Origin: Bradyrhizobium cosmicum
GTDB taxonomy: Bacteria > Pseudomonadota > Alphaproteobacteria > Rhizobiales > Xanthobacteraceae
Direction: 5' to 3'
NCBI RefSeq assembly: GCF_007290395.2
Contig: NZ_CP041656.2
Coordinates: 434,001-498,000, forward strand
Length of the DNA stretch: 64,000 bases
Under the pieces are notes generated by a model, which was not told where the DNA came from, searched no databases, and saw only the letters and a program-made list of their open reading frames with translations. Below are positions 16,496-25,561 of the stretch, one piece after another. Position 1 is the stretch's first letter. Each line of letters starts with the position of its first letter. The translations under genes were made by a program, and so were the position numbers.

Positions 16496-17203
16496 TCAGC
16501 GCGCCCCGAGCAGCCGGTCGTACTGGCCCTTCACGGTGGCGTAACATTCGCACGCCGTCTGGCGCAGGCCCTCCAGGTTGAGGATCTGGATGTGCCCGCG
16601 GCTGTAGTGGATGAAATTCGCCTGCTGCAACGTATTGGCGACCAGTGACACGCTGTTGCGCCGCGCCCCGATCATCTGCGCCATCACCTCCTGGGTCAGC
16701 AGCAGCCGGTAGTCGCCCGACAGGTCATGGGTGTGCAGCAAGCAGCGCGACAGGCGCGATTCCACCGGGTGGGCGGCGTTGCACCCTGCGGTCTGCTGGA
16801 CCTGGGCGTAGACCGCCAGCCCGTGGCGTGTGAGCAACGTCCGCAGGGTGCTGCTCTGGTCGGCTATGACTCGCAACCGGTCGAGGTCCATCACGGAGGC
16901 GGCGCCCGGAACCAGCACGATCGCCGTGTTCAGCGCGCAGGCGTCGCCCATGATCGAGAGCGTGCCAAGCAGGCTGTCGCGGCCGACCATGGCGACCTGC
17001 ACATGTTCGCCCTTGGCGAGTTTCACCACCAGCGAGATGACGCCGCGGTGGGGAAAGTAGGCGCGCTTGAGCGTTTCGCCGGTTTCGACCAGGACCGCTT
17101 CATGCGGCAGATCAATCGTGCGCAGATGCGGGCGGATCAACTCGTAATCGTCCGCCGACAACGCAGACAGGAAACCGTTGGATGGGCGCACGATCGTTTC
17201 CAA
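16496..17203 (-). CDS. Crp/Fnr-family transcriptional regulator (copy 1)
   Basis: A 235-residue regulator from the TTG at 17203. It has a cyclic-nucleotide-binding-like beta-roll (about 10-135; ETGETLKRAYFPHRGVISLV, then VQVAMVGRDSLLG) and a winged helix near 170-215 (LTQEVMAQMIGARRNSVSLV). The roll lacks the RxS phosphate-binding arginine of true CRP, as usual for this AYFPH/AMVGRD subgroup, so the ligand is probably not cAMP, and there are no FNR-type N-terminal cysteines. TTG is chosen because GGGAGG lies 5 nt before it; an ATG 120 bp further upstream is the alternative. A close paralogue follows at 17382-18090. Confidence 0.85.
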   Translation of the reverse strand: METIVRPSNGFLSALSADDYELIRPHLRTIDLPHEAVLVETGETLKRAYFPHRGVISLVVKLAKGEHVQVAMVGRDSLLGTLSIMGDACALNTAIVLVPGAASVMDLDRLRVIADQSSTLRTLLTRHGLAVYAQVQQTAGCNAAHPVESRLSRCLLHTHDLSGDYRLLLTQEVMAQMIGARRNSVSLVANTLQQANFIHYSRGHIQILNLEGLRQTACECYATVKGQYDRLLGAR

Positions 17204-17381
17204 AGCTGCCTCCCGTCTCGTCAGCGAAGCGGAGTTCGACGATCCCTTGCACTGGTAAGTTTCATCATGTTCACGTCGGGATATATTGGCAATTGGTACT
17301 TTGTTATCCGGGTAATTACGCAATCGTCAGATACTGCCTGTGTGCACGGCGGCATGCAGCCGGGGAGGGGCTCCGCCAGCG

Positions 17382-18090
17382 TCATTGCCGGATTCCGATC
17401 AAGGCTGCGTGGCGGGCCCTCGCGATCGCATGACAATGACAGGACGTCGTCTCCAACGCGGGCAGGTCGATGATCTCGATCTGGCCGCGGGTGTAGTGAA
17501 TGATGCCGGCGCGTTGGAGTGCGTTTGCGACGAGGGAAATCGCGTTGCGCCGTACGCCTATCATCTGCGCCAGTGCCTCCTGAGTCAGCGGGAGGATCTT
17601 GCTGTCGGAGAGGTCGTGTGCGCGCAACAGCCAGCGCGCCAGCCGGGCTTCGACCGGATGCAGCGTATTGCAGAGCAACGATTGCTGCGCGTGCGCGAGC
17701 ATGACTTGTTCATGGCGAATCATCAGGCTGCGGAACCGCGCGCTCGCGGTGGCGACCGCGCGGAAAGCCGCGATCTCCAGCATTGCCGCAGCGCCTGGGA
17801 ACAGCACGATGGCGTCTGCCGGAGCGACGCCATCGGCGAGTGCCGCCCCGCCGCCCACGACGCTGTCGCGACCCAGCATGGCAACCTCGATCATCTGTCC
17901 TTCGGAAAGGCCCCACCGTGATCGAGACGGATCCGCTGTGCGGGAAGTAGGCGTGGCGTAACGTCGCGCCAGCTTCTCCCAAGGCAGCCCCCCTGACCAA
18001 TTCAACCGTTACCAAGTGGGGGCGCAGCAGATCGAAGTCTGCAACGTCGAGCATTTGCAGCAACTGGTTTGGCGGCTGGCTTGCGCTCAT
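17382..18090 (-). pseudogene. Crp/Fnr-family regulator (copy 2), frameshifted
   Basis: The N-terminal half (MSASQPPNQLLQMLDVADFD, continuing to AYFPHSGSVSITVG) and the C-terminal half (LSEGQMIEVAMLGRDSVVGG onward, including the helix-turn-helix LTQEALAQMIGVRRNAISLV) lie in different frames. Removing one base from the run of four C at 17911-17914 (G on the coding strand) restores a continuous protein that aligns end to end with the paralogue at 16496-17203. Either a real single-base insertion has inactivated the gene, or the run was misread. The start at 18090 has GGA upstream; an ATG at 18114 is also possible. The 3' reading frame alone would lack the start of the sensory domain. Confidence 0.8.
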
Positions 18091-18535
18091 GCGAGATCCA
18101 TCTGGTGCGTTCATCGACAAATCGATGCCGCGCATCATCTTCGTGATCCAGTTGCACATTGATCCAAGAATATTGTAAAGGTTGTAGTGTCGTCCATATA
18201 CCCGTTGGGAGGCAGACAGACCGTCTCATTTACGGCGGAAATGAGAATGGCGCGCTGATTCGCTCATGAACTCGGAGCGCCCGTCCCGTTCTGGTCGACG
18301 GGATAAAGCGGCAAGGGGGGCCATCGTGAGCCGGAAGCATCGCATCCGTGCCGTCATCGCGCGCCGGCCGACACATGCGGCCATACTTCTCAAGCGAGCA
18401 TTTCAGTCATCAGGGACCGGTCTGCAACGCGGCTTCGCGGCGCCGCGAATGTCGCATCCCCTTCCCCCAATTTTTTGACGCGGTCGGCGACGTTTGCGGT
18501 CATCAATGTTTCGATCCCAGCCAGAGGAGAACGGC
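18091..18535. other. Divergent intergenic region with inverted repeat
   Basis: A 445-bp gap between the frameshifted Crp/Fnr gene and the receiver gene. It contains an 8-bp-arm inverted repeat (TCTCATTT 18224-18231 / AAATGAGA 18239-18246, 7-nt spacer), which might be an operator for autoregulation. A TTGATC at 18162-18167 lacks the second half of an FNR/FixK box. No other gene is evident. Confidence 0.3.
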
Positions 18536-19003
18536 GTGCCCCACGGTTCAATTCTTGAATCGCCAAAACGGGAAGCTCAAACGGGGACGGGAGATCTGCA
18601 CCATATTCTCGTTGTCGACGACGATCCGATGGTGTGCATGGCCATCGAGATCTATCTCCAGCGGAATAATTTCCAGGTGACGATCGCCGAAGGAGGAGAA
18701 GCCGGATTGCGCGCTCTTGAAAACGGGCGATTTGATCTCATGATGATCGACATTTTTATGCCCCACATGCGAGGTTTCGAGTCGATTCGGATCTTCCACG
18801 AGCGCGCGCCGGCCATTCCGCTCATCGCGATGTCCGGCTACGCCTTCGCGAATCTGAACTCGCCCGCTCCCGACTTCCTCCGAATGGCGCTGGAGCTCGG
18901 TGCGGCGCGTTGCCTTCGCAAGCCGTTCACGCCGGATGCGTTGCTCGCCGCGATCAATAATTGCCTTGCCGAGCACCGCGCCGCTGCCGCGCGACTGGGT
19001 TAG
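18536..19003 (+). CDS. Single-domain response regulator (REC)
   Basis: A 155-residue receiver-only protein. The acidic pocket VVDDDP is near residues 26-31, the phospho-acceptor is Asp72 (MMIDIFMPHMRG), and the conserved lysine is in LRKPFTPDALL. The GTG at 18536 is chosen because AGAGGAG lies 6 nt before it. No output domain, so it should act by protein contact or as a phosphate carrier. It is a paralogue of the receiver at 29847-30272: both have DIFMP at the phosphorylation site, a PDFL(R/K)MA insertion, and a KPF.PDALLAA ending. The cheA cluster begins 406 bp downstream. Confidence 0.88.
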   Translation: MPHGSILESPKREAQTGTGDLHHILVVDDDPMVCMAIEIYLQRNNFQVTIAEGGEAGLRALENGRFDLMMIDIFMPHMRGFESIRIFHERAPAIPLIAMSGYAFANLNSPAPDFLRMALELGAARCLRKPFTPDALLAAINNCLAEHRAAAARLG

Positions 19004-19409
19004 CGCGTTATCAATCGCGACTTCCGCGAAATAAGTTTCCGTTTACCGCAAGCGCGTGTCTTGCGCATTTCTACGAGCGGCGGCGAGAGCGTTTCTGATT
19101 GCGCGTGATTTGATTCAATTCGCGCGGTCCGTGCATATGCTGCCGCGATAACAGGATTTTTCGGGCAGATCGAAACGCCGTTATCGGTGCGTTTACCTAG
19201 GGCGCCGATGCGAGAGATGTCGCACTTCTCCTGCCGGAAAACGCTATCGGATGCGATCAAACGGCAAACTTCGCTTCAATATCCGTATTAGCACGGAGGC
19301 TGAAATTAACGGGACCGTGAAAGGGGATGTCTAACGATCCAGTCGAGGACTTCCGTCTGATCCAAGCGCGGCACAGGCATCGAAGTTCAGCTCAGTTAAG
19401 GCGTAGCTC
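19004..19409. other. Upstream region of the che cluster
   Basis: A 406-bp gap with mixed AT and GC tracts. It presumably holds the cheA promoter, but I cannot point to a convincing -35/-10 pair, sigma-54 box or CtrA site. No ORF with a ribosome binding site is seen. Confidence 0.4.
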
Positions 19410-22277
19410 ATGGATGATCTGTTGCGGGAGTTTTTGACGGAGACCAGCGAGAGCCTGGACACCGTCGACAATCAGCTGGTGAAGTTCGAGCAGGAGCCGA
19501 ACAACGCCAAGATCCTGGATAACATCTTCCGCCTGGTCCACACCATCAAGGGCACCTGCGGCTTCCTCGGACTGCCGCGGCTGGAAGCGCTGGCGCATGC
19601 CGGCGAGACCCTGATGGACAAATTCCGCTGTGGCATGCCGGTGACGGCGGCGGCGGTGACTCTGATCCTCGCCTCGATCGACCGCATCAAGGAGATCCTG
19701 GCGGGCCTCGAAGCGACCGAGGCCGAGCCCGAGGGCAACGACCGCGATCTCATCGACAAGCTGGAGGCGATGGTCGTGCAGGGCATGGCGTCGATGTCAG
19801 CGTCGGCTTCGCCGATCGCGGAAGGCTCGGCGCAGCCGATGCCGGCGGCTGCAGCCGCTGCCCCCGTGGCGGAAGCGCCGCCGCTGGCGCCCGAAGCTCC
19901 AGCCGAAGCCATGATTGAGACTGAAGCTTCCTCGAAGGAAAAGGAAATGACGCAAGGTTCGCTGATCGACCAGACGCTGGAGCGTCCGCTGCGTCCGGGC
20001 GAAGTGTCGCTCGACGAGCTCGAGCGCGCCTTCCGCGAGACCGCGATCGAAGCGCCCGTTGCCGAGGTCAAGGCCGAGCCCGCCCCTGAAGCGCCGGCGC
20101 CGGTTGCCAAGGAAGTCGTCAAGGAAGTCGTCAAGGCTTCCAGCGAAAAAGCGCCCAAGGACAAGGCCGCGCCGAAGAAATCGGTGGCCGACGAGGCCGC
20201 AGGCGAGGGCGACCGCGTCGCCAACCAGTCGATCCGCGTCAACGTGGATACGCTGGAGCATCTGATGACCATGGTCTCCGAGCTGGTGCTGACCCGCAAC
20301 CAGCTGCTGGAGATCTCCCGCCGCAACGAGGACACCGAGTTCAAGGTGCCGTTGCAGCGCCTGTCCAACGTCACCGCCGAGCTGCAGGAAGGCGTCATGA
20401 AGACGCGCATGCAGCCGATCGGCAATGCCTGGCAGAAGCTGCCCCGCATCGTCCGCGACCTCTCGAGCGAACTCGGCAAGCAGATCGATCTGGAGATGCA
20501 CGGTGCCGACACCGAGCTCGACCGCCAGGTGCTCGACCTGATCAAGGACCCGCTCACCCACATGGTGCGCAACTCCGCCGACCATGGCCTCGAGACCCCG
20601 GCCGAGCGGCTGGCGAGCGGCAAGGGCGAGCAGGGCACCATCCGCCTGTCCGCCTATCACGAGGGCGGCCACATCATCATCTGCATCGCCGACAACGGCC
20701 GCGGGCTGAACACCGAGAAGATCAAGGCCAAGGCGATCTCCTCCGGTCTGGTCACCGAGGCCGAGCTCGAGAAGATGAGCGAAGCCCAGATCCACAAGTT
20801 CATCTTCGCGCCGGGCTTCTCGACCGCGGCCGCCATCACCTCGGTCTCCGGCCGCGGCGTCGGCATGGACGTGGTCCGCACCAATATCGACCAGATCGGC
20901 GGCACCATCGACATCAAGTCGGTGGCCGGCGAGGGCTCCTCGGTCACCATCAAGATCCCGCTGACGCTCGCCATCGTCTCGGCGCTGATCGTGGAAGCGG
21001 CCGGCGACCGCTTTGCGATCCCGCAGCTCTCGGTGGTCGAGCTCGTCCGTGCCCGCGCCAACAGCGAGCACCGCATCGAGCGCATCAAGGACACCGCGGT
21101 GCTTCGCCTGCGCAACAAGCTGCTGCCGCTGATCCACCTCAAGAAGCTGCTCAAGATCGACGACGGCGCGGCCAGCGATCCCGAGAACGGCTTCATCGTG
21201 GTGACGCAGGTCGGCAGCCAGACCTTCGGCATCGTCGTCGACGGCGTGTTCCACACCGAAGAAATCGTGGTCAAGCCGATGTCGACGAAACTGCGTCACA
21301 TCGACATGTTCTCGGGCAACACCATCCTGGGCGACGGCGCCGTGATCATGATCATCGACCCCAACGGCATCGCCAAGGCGCTCGGCGCCGCCGGCTCCTC
21401 GGCTCACGAGATGGGCGACGACGCCTCGGCCCACCACGCCTCCTCGGGCGAGCAGACCACCTCGCTGCTGGTGTTCCGCGCCGGCTCCAGCCAGCCCAAG
21501 GCGGTCCCGCTCGGGCTCGTCACCCGCCTGGAAGAGCTCCCCGCCGACAAGATCGAGTTCTCCAACGGCCGCTACATGGTGCAGTACCGCGAGCAGCTGA
21601 TGCCGCTCGTCGCCATGGAGAGCGTCACCATCGCCTCGCAGGGCGCCCAGCCGATCCTGGTGTTCTCCGATGACGGCCGCTCCATGGGCCTGGTCGTCGA
21701 CGAGATCATCGACATCGTCGAGGAGCGGCTCAACATCGAGGTCGGCGGCGCCAGCCAGGGCATCCTGGGCTCGGCCGTGATCAAGGGCCAGGCCACCGAA
21801 GTGATCGACGTCGGCCACTTCCTGCCGATGGCGTTCTCCGACTGGTTCACCCGCAAGGAGATGAAGCCGTCGATGCACTCGCAGTCGGTGCTGCTGGTCG
21901 ACGACAGCGCGTTCTTCCGCAACATGCTGGCGCCGGTGCTCAAGGCCGCCGGCTACCGCGTCCGCACCGCGCCGACCGCGCAGGAGGGCCTGGCTGCGCT
22001 GCGTGCGCAGAGCTTCGACGTGGTCCTGACCGACATCGAGATGCCCGACATGAACGGGTTCGAGTTTGCCGAGACCATCCGCTCGGACAACAATCTCGGC
22101 TCGATGCCGATCATCGGCCTCTCCGCCCTGGTGTCGCCGGCGGCGATCGAGCGCGGCCGTCAGGCCGGCTTCCACGACTATGTCGCCAAGTTCGACCGTC
22201 CCGGTCTGATCGCGGCGCTGAAGGAACAGACCGCGGGCGCCGCCGGCGCCTCCGAGCTGAGCCGGGCTGCGGCGTAA
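19410..22277 (+). CDS. cheA: Chemotaxis histidine kinase CheA with C-terminal receiver
   Basis: A 955-residue hybrid chemotaxis kinase. P1/Hpt domain with phosphorylatable His44 (LVHTIKGTCGFLG); a long Ala/Pro/Glu linker (about 115-265); dimerisation domain from about 270 (VNVDTLEHLMTMVSELVLTR); ATPase domain with N-box (MVRNSADHGLE, about 385), G1 (DNGRGL, about 428) and GRGVGMDVV (about 480); a CheW-like domain about 515-650, probably a second about 680-810; and a receiver from about 823 (VLLVDDSAFFRN) with the acceptor in LTDIEMPDMNG. It takes receptor signals through CheW and phosphorylates CheY; the fused receiver may act as a phosphate sink or adaptation module. First gene of a tight operon (22-bp gap to cheW). 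Confidence 0.95.
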   Translation: MDDLLREFLTETSESLDTVDNQLVKFEQEPNNAKILDNIFRLVHTIKGTCGFLGLPRLEALAHAGETLMDKFRCGMPVTAAAVTLILASIDRIKEILAGLEATEAEPEGNDRDLIDKLEAMVVQGMASMSASASPIAEGSAQPMPAAAAAAPVAEAPPLAPEAPAEAMIETEASSKEKEMTQGSLIDQTLERPLRPGEVSLDELERAFRETAIEAPVAEVKAEPAPEAPAPVAKEVVKEVVKASSEKAPKDKAAPKKSVADEAAGEGDRVANQSIRVNVDTLEHLMTMVSELVLTRNQLLEISRRNEDTEFKVPLQRLSNVTAELQEGVMKTRMQPIGNAWQKLPRIVRDLSSELGKQIDLEMHGADTELDRQVLDLIKDPLTHMVRNSADHGLETPAERLASGKGEQGTIRLSAYHEGGHIIICIADNGRGLNTEKIKAKAISSGLVTEAELEKMSEAQIHKFIFAPGFSTAAAITSVSGRGVGMDVVRTNIDQIGGTIDIKSVAGEGSSVTIKIPLTLAIVSALIVEAAGDRFAIPQLSVVELVRARANSEHRIERIKDTAVLRLRNKLLPLIHLKKLLKIDDGAASDPENGFIVVTQVGSQTFGIVVDGVFHTEEIVVKPMSTKLRHIDMFSGNTILGDGAVIMIIDPNGIAKALGAAGSSAHEMGDDASAHHASSGEQTTSLLVFRAGSSQPKAVPLGLVTRLEELPADKIEFSNGRYMVQYREQLMPLVAMESVTIASQGAQPILVFSDDGRSMGLVVDEIIDIVEERLNIEVGGASQGILGSAVIKGQATEVIDVGHFLPMAFSDWFTRKEMKPSMHSQSVLLVDDSAFFRNMLAPVLKAAGYRVRTAPTAQEGLAALRAQSFDVVLTDIEMPDMNGFEFAETIRSDNNLGSMPIIGLSALVSPAAIERGRQAGFHDYVAKFDRPGLIAALKEQTAGAAGASELSRAAA

Positions 22278-22298
22278 CGGGACCAGGGGAACACGCAC

Positions 22299-22772
22299 AT
22301 GACCAACAAGATGCAGACCACCGAAGGCGCCATGGTCGAATACGTCACCGCGATGATCGGCGGGCAGCTGTTCGGGCTGCCGATCTCCCGCGTCCAGGAC
22401 GTGTTCATGCCCGAGCGCGTCACTCGCGTTCCGCTGTCCTCGCGCGAGATCGCGGGCGTGCTGAACCTGCGCGGCCGCATCGTCACCGTGGTCGACATGC
22501 GCGCCCGGCTCGGCCTGCCCAAGCCGGAGGACGGCAAGACCCCGATGGCGGTCGGCGTCGACCTCCGTGGTGAATCCTACGGCCTGCTGATCGACCAGAT
22601 CGGCGAAGTACTGCGGCTCGCCGAAGACGGCAAGGAAGAGAACCCCGTCAACCTCGATCCCCGCATGGCGAAGCTTGCCGGCGGCGTCCACCGCCTCGAC
22701 GGACAGCTCATGGTCGTCCTCGACGTCGACCGCGTCCTCGAGCTCAAGACCGAAGTGCAATTGGCTGCCTGA
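22299..22772 (+). CDS. cheW: Chemotaxis coupling protein CheW
   Basis: A 157-residue adaptor that links chemoreceptors to CheA. One SH3-like CheW domain: GGQLFGLPISRVQDVF near the start, the conserved NLRGRIVTVVDMRARLGL in the middle, and VDLRGESYGLLIDQIGEVLR in the second subdomain. Length is normal for the family. It sits between cheA (21 bp) and cheY (35 bp) on the same strand. No receptor gene is within the window, so its receptors are encoded elsewhere. Confidence 0.95.
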   Translation: MTNKMQTTEGAMVEYVTAMIGGQLFGLPISRVQDVFMPERVTRVPLSSREIAGVLNLRGRIVTVVDMRARLGLPKPEDGKTPMAVGVDLRGESYGLLIDQIGEVLRLAEDGKEENPVNLDPRMAKLAGGVHRLDGQLMVVLDVDRVLELKTEVQLAA

Positions 22773-22807
22773 ACTTTCACAGAAGAAATTTAAGCGGGAG
22801 ATTCAAG

Positions 22808-23197
22808 ATGAAGACGTGTTTGGTGGTCGACGATTCCAGCATCGTGCGCAAAGTCGCGCGTCGTATCGTCGAAGCGCTCGGCTTTCAGGTCATCGAAGCG
22901 GAAGACGGCGTCGAGGCGCTGGTCCACTGCAAGAAGGCGATGCCGGAAGCCATCCTGCTCGACTGGAACATGCCGGTCATGGACGGCTTCCAGTTTCTCG
23001 GCACGCTGCGCCGCATGCCCGGCGGCGAGGAACCCATGGTCGTATTCTGCACCACCGAGACCGGTATCGACCATATCACGCGTGCGATGGGCGGCGGTGC
23101 CAACGAATACATCATGAAGCCGTTCGACAAGGACATCGTGATGGCGAAGTTCCAGGAAGTGGGGCTGATTGCGCTCGGCGAAGAAACTGCTGCCTGA
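22808..23197 (+). CDS. cheY: Chemotaxis response regulator CheY
   Basis: A 129-residue single receiver domain. The acidic pair is at residues 8-9 (VVDDSS), the phospho-acceptor is Asp52 (LLDWNMPVMDG), the switch residue Thr is in CTTETG, and the lysine is in MKPFDKD (Lys104). It would carry the CheA signal to the flagellar motor or another output. A good ribosome binding site (GGGAG) precedes the ATG. Within the cheAWYR operon. Confidence 0.93.
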   Translation: MKTCLVVDDSSIVRKVARRIVEALGFQVIEAEDGVEALVHCKKAMPEAILLDWNMPVMDGFQFLGTLRRMPGGEEPMVVFCTTETGIDHITRAMGGGANEYIMKPFDKDIVMAKFQEVGLIALGEETAA

Positions 23198-23227
23198 AGC
23201 TCATTCGCTAACGCCAAGAGGTCTTCC

Positions 23228-24109
23228 GTGAACCCGACCGAGTACGAGTACCTGCGTAAGTTTCTGAAGGACAGTTCCGGTCTCGACCTGTCTGCCGACA
23301 AGCAGTATCTGATCGAAAGCCGCTTGCTGCCGCTCGCGCGGAAGGCCGGACTCTCCGGCATCGGCGAACTCGTGCAAAAGCTTCAGGCCGGCTCGAGCGC
23401 GCTGGTCGGCAGCGTGGTCGAAGCCATGACCACGAACGAGACCTTCTTCTTCCGCGACAAGGTCCCGTTCGATCATTTCCGCGACACCATCATGCCCGAG
23501 GTGATCAAGGCGCGCGCCGGCAAACGCAGCGTGCGCATCTGGTGTGCCGCTGGCTCGACCGGGCAGGAGCCCTATTCGCTGGCGATGTGCCTGAAGGAGA
23601 TGGGGGCGGCCCTCACCGGCTGGCGCATCGAAATCATCGCGACCGACCTGTCGCAGGAGGTGCTGGAGAAGGCCAAGTCCGGCATCTACAGCCAGTTCGA
23701 AGTGCAGCGCGGGCTGCCGATCCAGATGCTGATGAAATATTTCAAGCAGAATGGTGAGACCTGGCAGATCAATCCCGAACTGCGGGCGATGATTCAGCAC
23801 CGGCAGCTCAACCTGCTGCACGATTTCGCCCAGCTCGGCACGTTCGACGTCATCTTCTGCCGCAACGTGCTGATCTATTTCGACCAGGACACCAAGATCA
23901 ACATCTTCAACCGCCTGGCTCGCCAGATCGAGCCCGACGGCTTCCTGGTGCTCGGTGCGGCGGAGACCGTGGTCGGCCTGACCGACACGTTCCGCCCGCT
24001 CCCCGAAAAGCGCGGCCTCTACAAGCCGAACGACCCGCGTGCGGCCGCGTCCAAGCCGGCTGTCGCCAGTGCCGGGTCGCCGCGCATCGCGGTGATGGCA
24101 GGACGATAA
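23228..24109 (+). CDS. cheR: Chemoreceptor methyltransferase CheR
   Basis: A 293-residue S-adenosylmethionine-dependent protein-glutamate O-methyltransferase. It has the helical N-terminal domain (MNPTEYEYLRKFLKDSSGLD), the receptor-proximal TTNETFFFRD segment, the cofactor loop WCAAGSTGQEPYSLA and FDVIFCRNVLIYFD. It adds methyl groups to chemoreceptors for adaptation. GTG start with AAGAGG upstream. No cheB follows, which is unusual for a cheR-containing operon. A PilZ-like gene starts 2 bp after its stop. Confidence 0.93.
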   Translation: MNPTEYEYLRKFLKDSSGLDLSADKQYLIESRLLPLARKAGLSGIGELVQKLQAGSSALVGSVVEAMTTNETFFFRDKVPFDHFRDTIMPEVIKARAGKRSVRIWCAAGSTGQEPYSLAMCLKEMGAALTGWRIEIIATDLSQEVLEKAKSGIYSQFEVQRGLPIQMLMKYFKQNGETWQINPELRAMIQHRQLNLLHDFAQLGTFDVIFCRNVLIYFDQDTKINIFNRLARQIEPDGFLVLGAAETVVGLTDTFRPLPEKRGLYKPNDPRAAASKPAVASAGSPRIAVMAGR

Positions 24110-24111
24110 GC

Positions 24112-24429
24112 ATGGCCGAGGATGGCAAGGGTGCGGAGCGCGTCACGTTCAGTCGCGGCTATGATGTCTGCATCATGGCCATCGACGGCACGTGGCGGCG
24201 CGACTGCAAGCTCAACGCGATCTCCGACACCGACGCGATCCTCACGGTAGAAGGCTCGATCCAGGGACTGAACCTGAAGGAGTTCTTCCTGCTGCTGTCG
24301 TCGACGGGGCTCGCCTATCGCCGCTGCGAACTGGTGCGCGTCAACGGCGCCGAAATGGACATCCAGTTCCTGCGCGGTAAGAACCGGAAGAAGCGCGGTG
24401 CCTCCGGCGGCCGTGACGAAGCAGCGTGA
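24112..24429 (+). CDS. PilZ-like domain protein
   Basis: A 105-residue protein with the size and strand pattern of a PilZ c-di-GMP-binding domain: FSRGYDVCIMAIDGTWRRDC, then the NAISDTDAIL turn, then EFFLLLSSTGLAYRRCELVR and MDIQFL. The usual RxxxR and (D/N)xSxxG ligand motifs are not intact, so c-di-GMP binding is doubtful. A basic tail follows (KNRKKRGASGGRDE). It starts 2 bp after cheR, so it is very likely part of the che operon and may tie motility control to c-di-GMP or act as a structural adaptor. Confidence 0.65.
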   Translation: MAEDGKGAERVTFSRGYDVCIMAIDGTWRRDCKLNAISDTDAILTVEGSIQGLNLKEFFLLLSSTGLAYRRCELVRVNGAEMDIQFLRGKNRKKRGASGGRDEAA

Positions 24430-24563
24430 TCCTGACGCAGCCCGCGTCGCCGAGACGTTGGTTCACAATTGCTGAAATTTCCGGGTGAATTCGCCGCATC
24501 AGCTTTACGTCGCCTAAGCGCGATCCGTGTATCCATGAATGGTCTCAATCCCAGGATACGGAA

Positions 24564-25067
24564 ATGCCCAGAAGTTCCCTCTCCCCCATCCCGTCAAACC
24601 TGCCCGACGTTGCCGAGCGGCGCGCGCTTCAGCTCCTTGTCGTCGACGACGACGCCACGCAGCGCAGCCTGATCACCGTCGCCGCCAAGCAGGCCGGCCA
24701 CGAGGTCACGGTAGCGCCGTCCGTCGCGGAAGCGATCGAAAAGCTCCGCGCCTCGCGCTTCGACTGCGTGACGCTCGATCTCGTGCTGGAGGATGGCGAC
24801 GGCATCGAGGTGCTTGGCGAGATGGCGAAGGTGAAGTTCGCCGGCGCGGTGATCGTCATCAGCGGGATGGATGGGAAGCGCCGCAGTGCCGCCCGCAGCT
24901 TCGCCCGCTCCGTCGGCATCGAGCTCCAGAGCCTGCCGAAGCCGCTGGATCTCGCGGCCCTGCGCATCAGCCTCGCCAATCTCGGCAAGACGGCGATGGG
25001 CCTTCCTGCGATACACACCTGGGGCGGCGTCGCCACCGACGCGATCGTGGGGCGGCACCGGGCCTGA
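24564..25067 (+). CDS. Single-domain response regulator (REC)
   Basis: A 167-residue receiver-only protein. Acidic pocket VVDDDAT near residues 26-32, phospho-acceptor Asp72 (VTLDLVLEDGDG), and a conserved lysine in SLPKPLDLA. The loop after the acceptor, VLEDGDG, replaces the usual MP dipeptide. The C-terminal 30 residues are outside the domain and unlike anything I know. It follows the che/pilZ genes by 134 bp, probably with its own promoter. Confidence 0.85.
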   Translation: MPRSSLSPIPSNLPDVAERRALQLLVVDDDATQRSLITVAAKQAGHEVTVAPSVAEAIEKLRASRFDCVTLDLVLEDGDGIEVLGEMAKVKFAGAVIVISGMDGKRRSAARSFARSVGIELQSLPKPLDLAALRISLANLGKTAMGLPAIHTWGGVATDAIVGRHRA

Positions 25068-25121
25068 TGCGCGCAGATGCCATGCAGTCAGCTGCGGCAG
25101 ATCAGCCGCACTGATTGCGGC

Positions 25122-25412
25122 TCAATCCGAGTTGCTGAATTCCGACAGTTGCTGCAGGGCGCGGCCAAGGCCCGCCCGGCACACGTTGAGGGTGGCGCTC
25201 GCTGCGGCATAACGGGGCGTCACGTCGTCGAGCACGACCACATCGACGGAACCTGCGGCACTGCCTGAATCGTCCCGCTCCATGGCTGCGTCGATCAGGC
25301 GCATGCTGATGTCGATGCGCGCGATCAGAGAGCGAAGGTCCGCTGCGATCAACTGACGGCTGTCAGTTTCAGGCGCCGCGATGAACGAGGGTGTGCCAGC
25401 GAAATTTAGCAT
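25122..25412 (-). CDS. Small hypothetical protein, 96 residues
   Basis: A small soluble, probably helical protein (MLNFAGTPSFIAAPETDSRQ...) whose ATG is preceded by GGAG at 8 nt. No family recognised. It is divergent from the FixJ-like gene and may share its 149-bp promoter region. Codon use fits the genome, but the assignment rests on the ribosome binding site and length. Confidence 0.5.
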   Translation of the reverse strand: MLNFAGTPSFIAAPETDSRQLIAADLRSLIARIDISMRLIDAAMERDDSGSAAGSVDVVVLDDVTPRYAAASATLNVCRAGLGRALQQLSEFSNSD

Positions 25413-25561
25413 GGATATTCTCCGTGTCCCGCAATTAGGCCTCCCGCCGCTACTTGTGCGTTAAGTCCATGTCCCGTACAAATACGGGTGGGCCGAATCT
25501 GCGCCGAACGCCATAACGAGAGGCGCGGACGCGACTCCTTAATGTCGGATGGACATGGCAC

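Noticed and set aside
19004..19409. CtrA (TTAA-N7-TTAA) or sigma-54 sites upstream of cheA
   Set aside because: TTAA and GG/GC dinucleotide combinations were examined, but none has the correct spacing.
19797..22760. A 987-codon open frame antisense to cheA/cheW
   Set aside because: Shadow frame caused by high third-position GC; the plus strand encodes unmistakable CheA and CheW, and the antisense protein is low-complexity His/Asp/Arg-rich without any domain.
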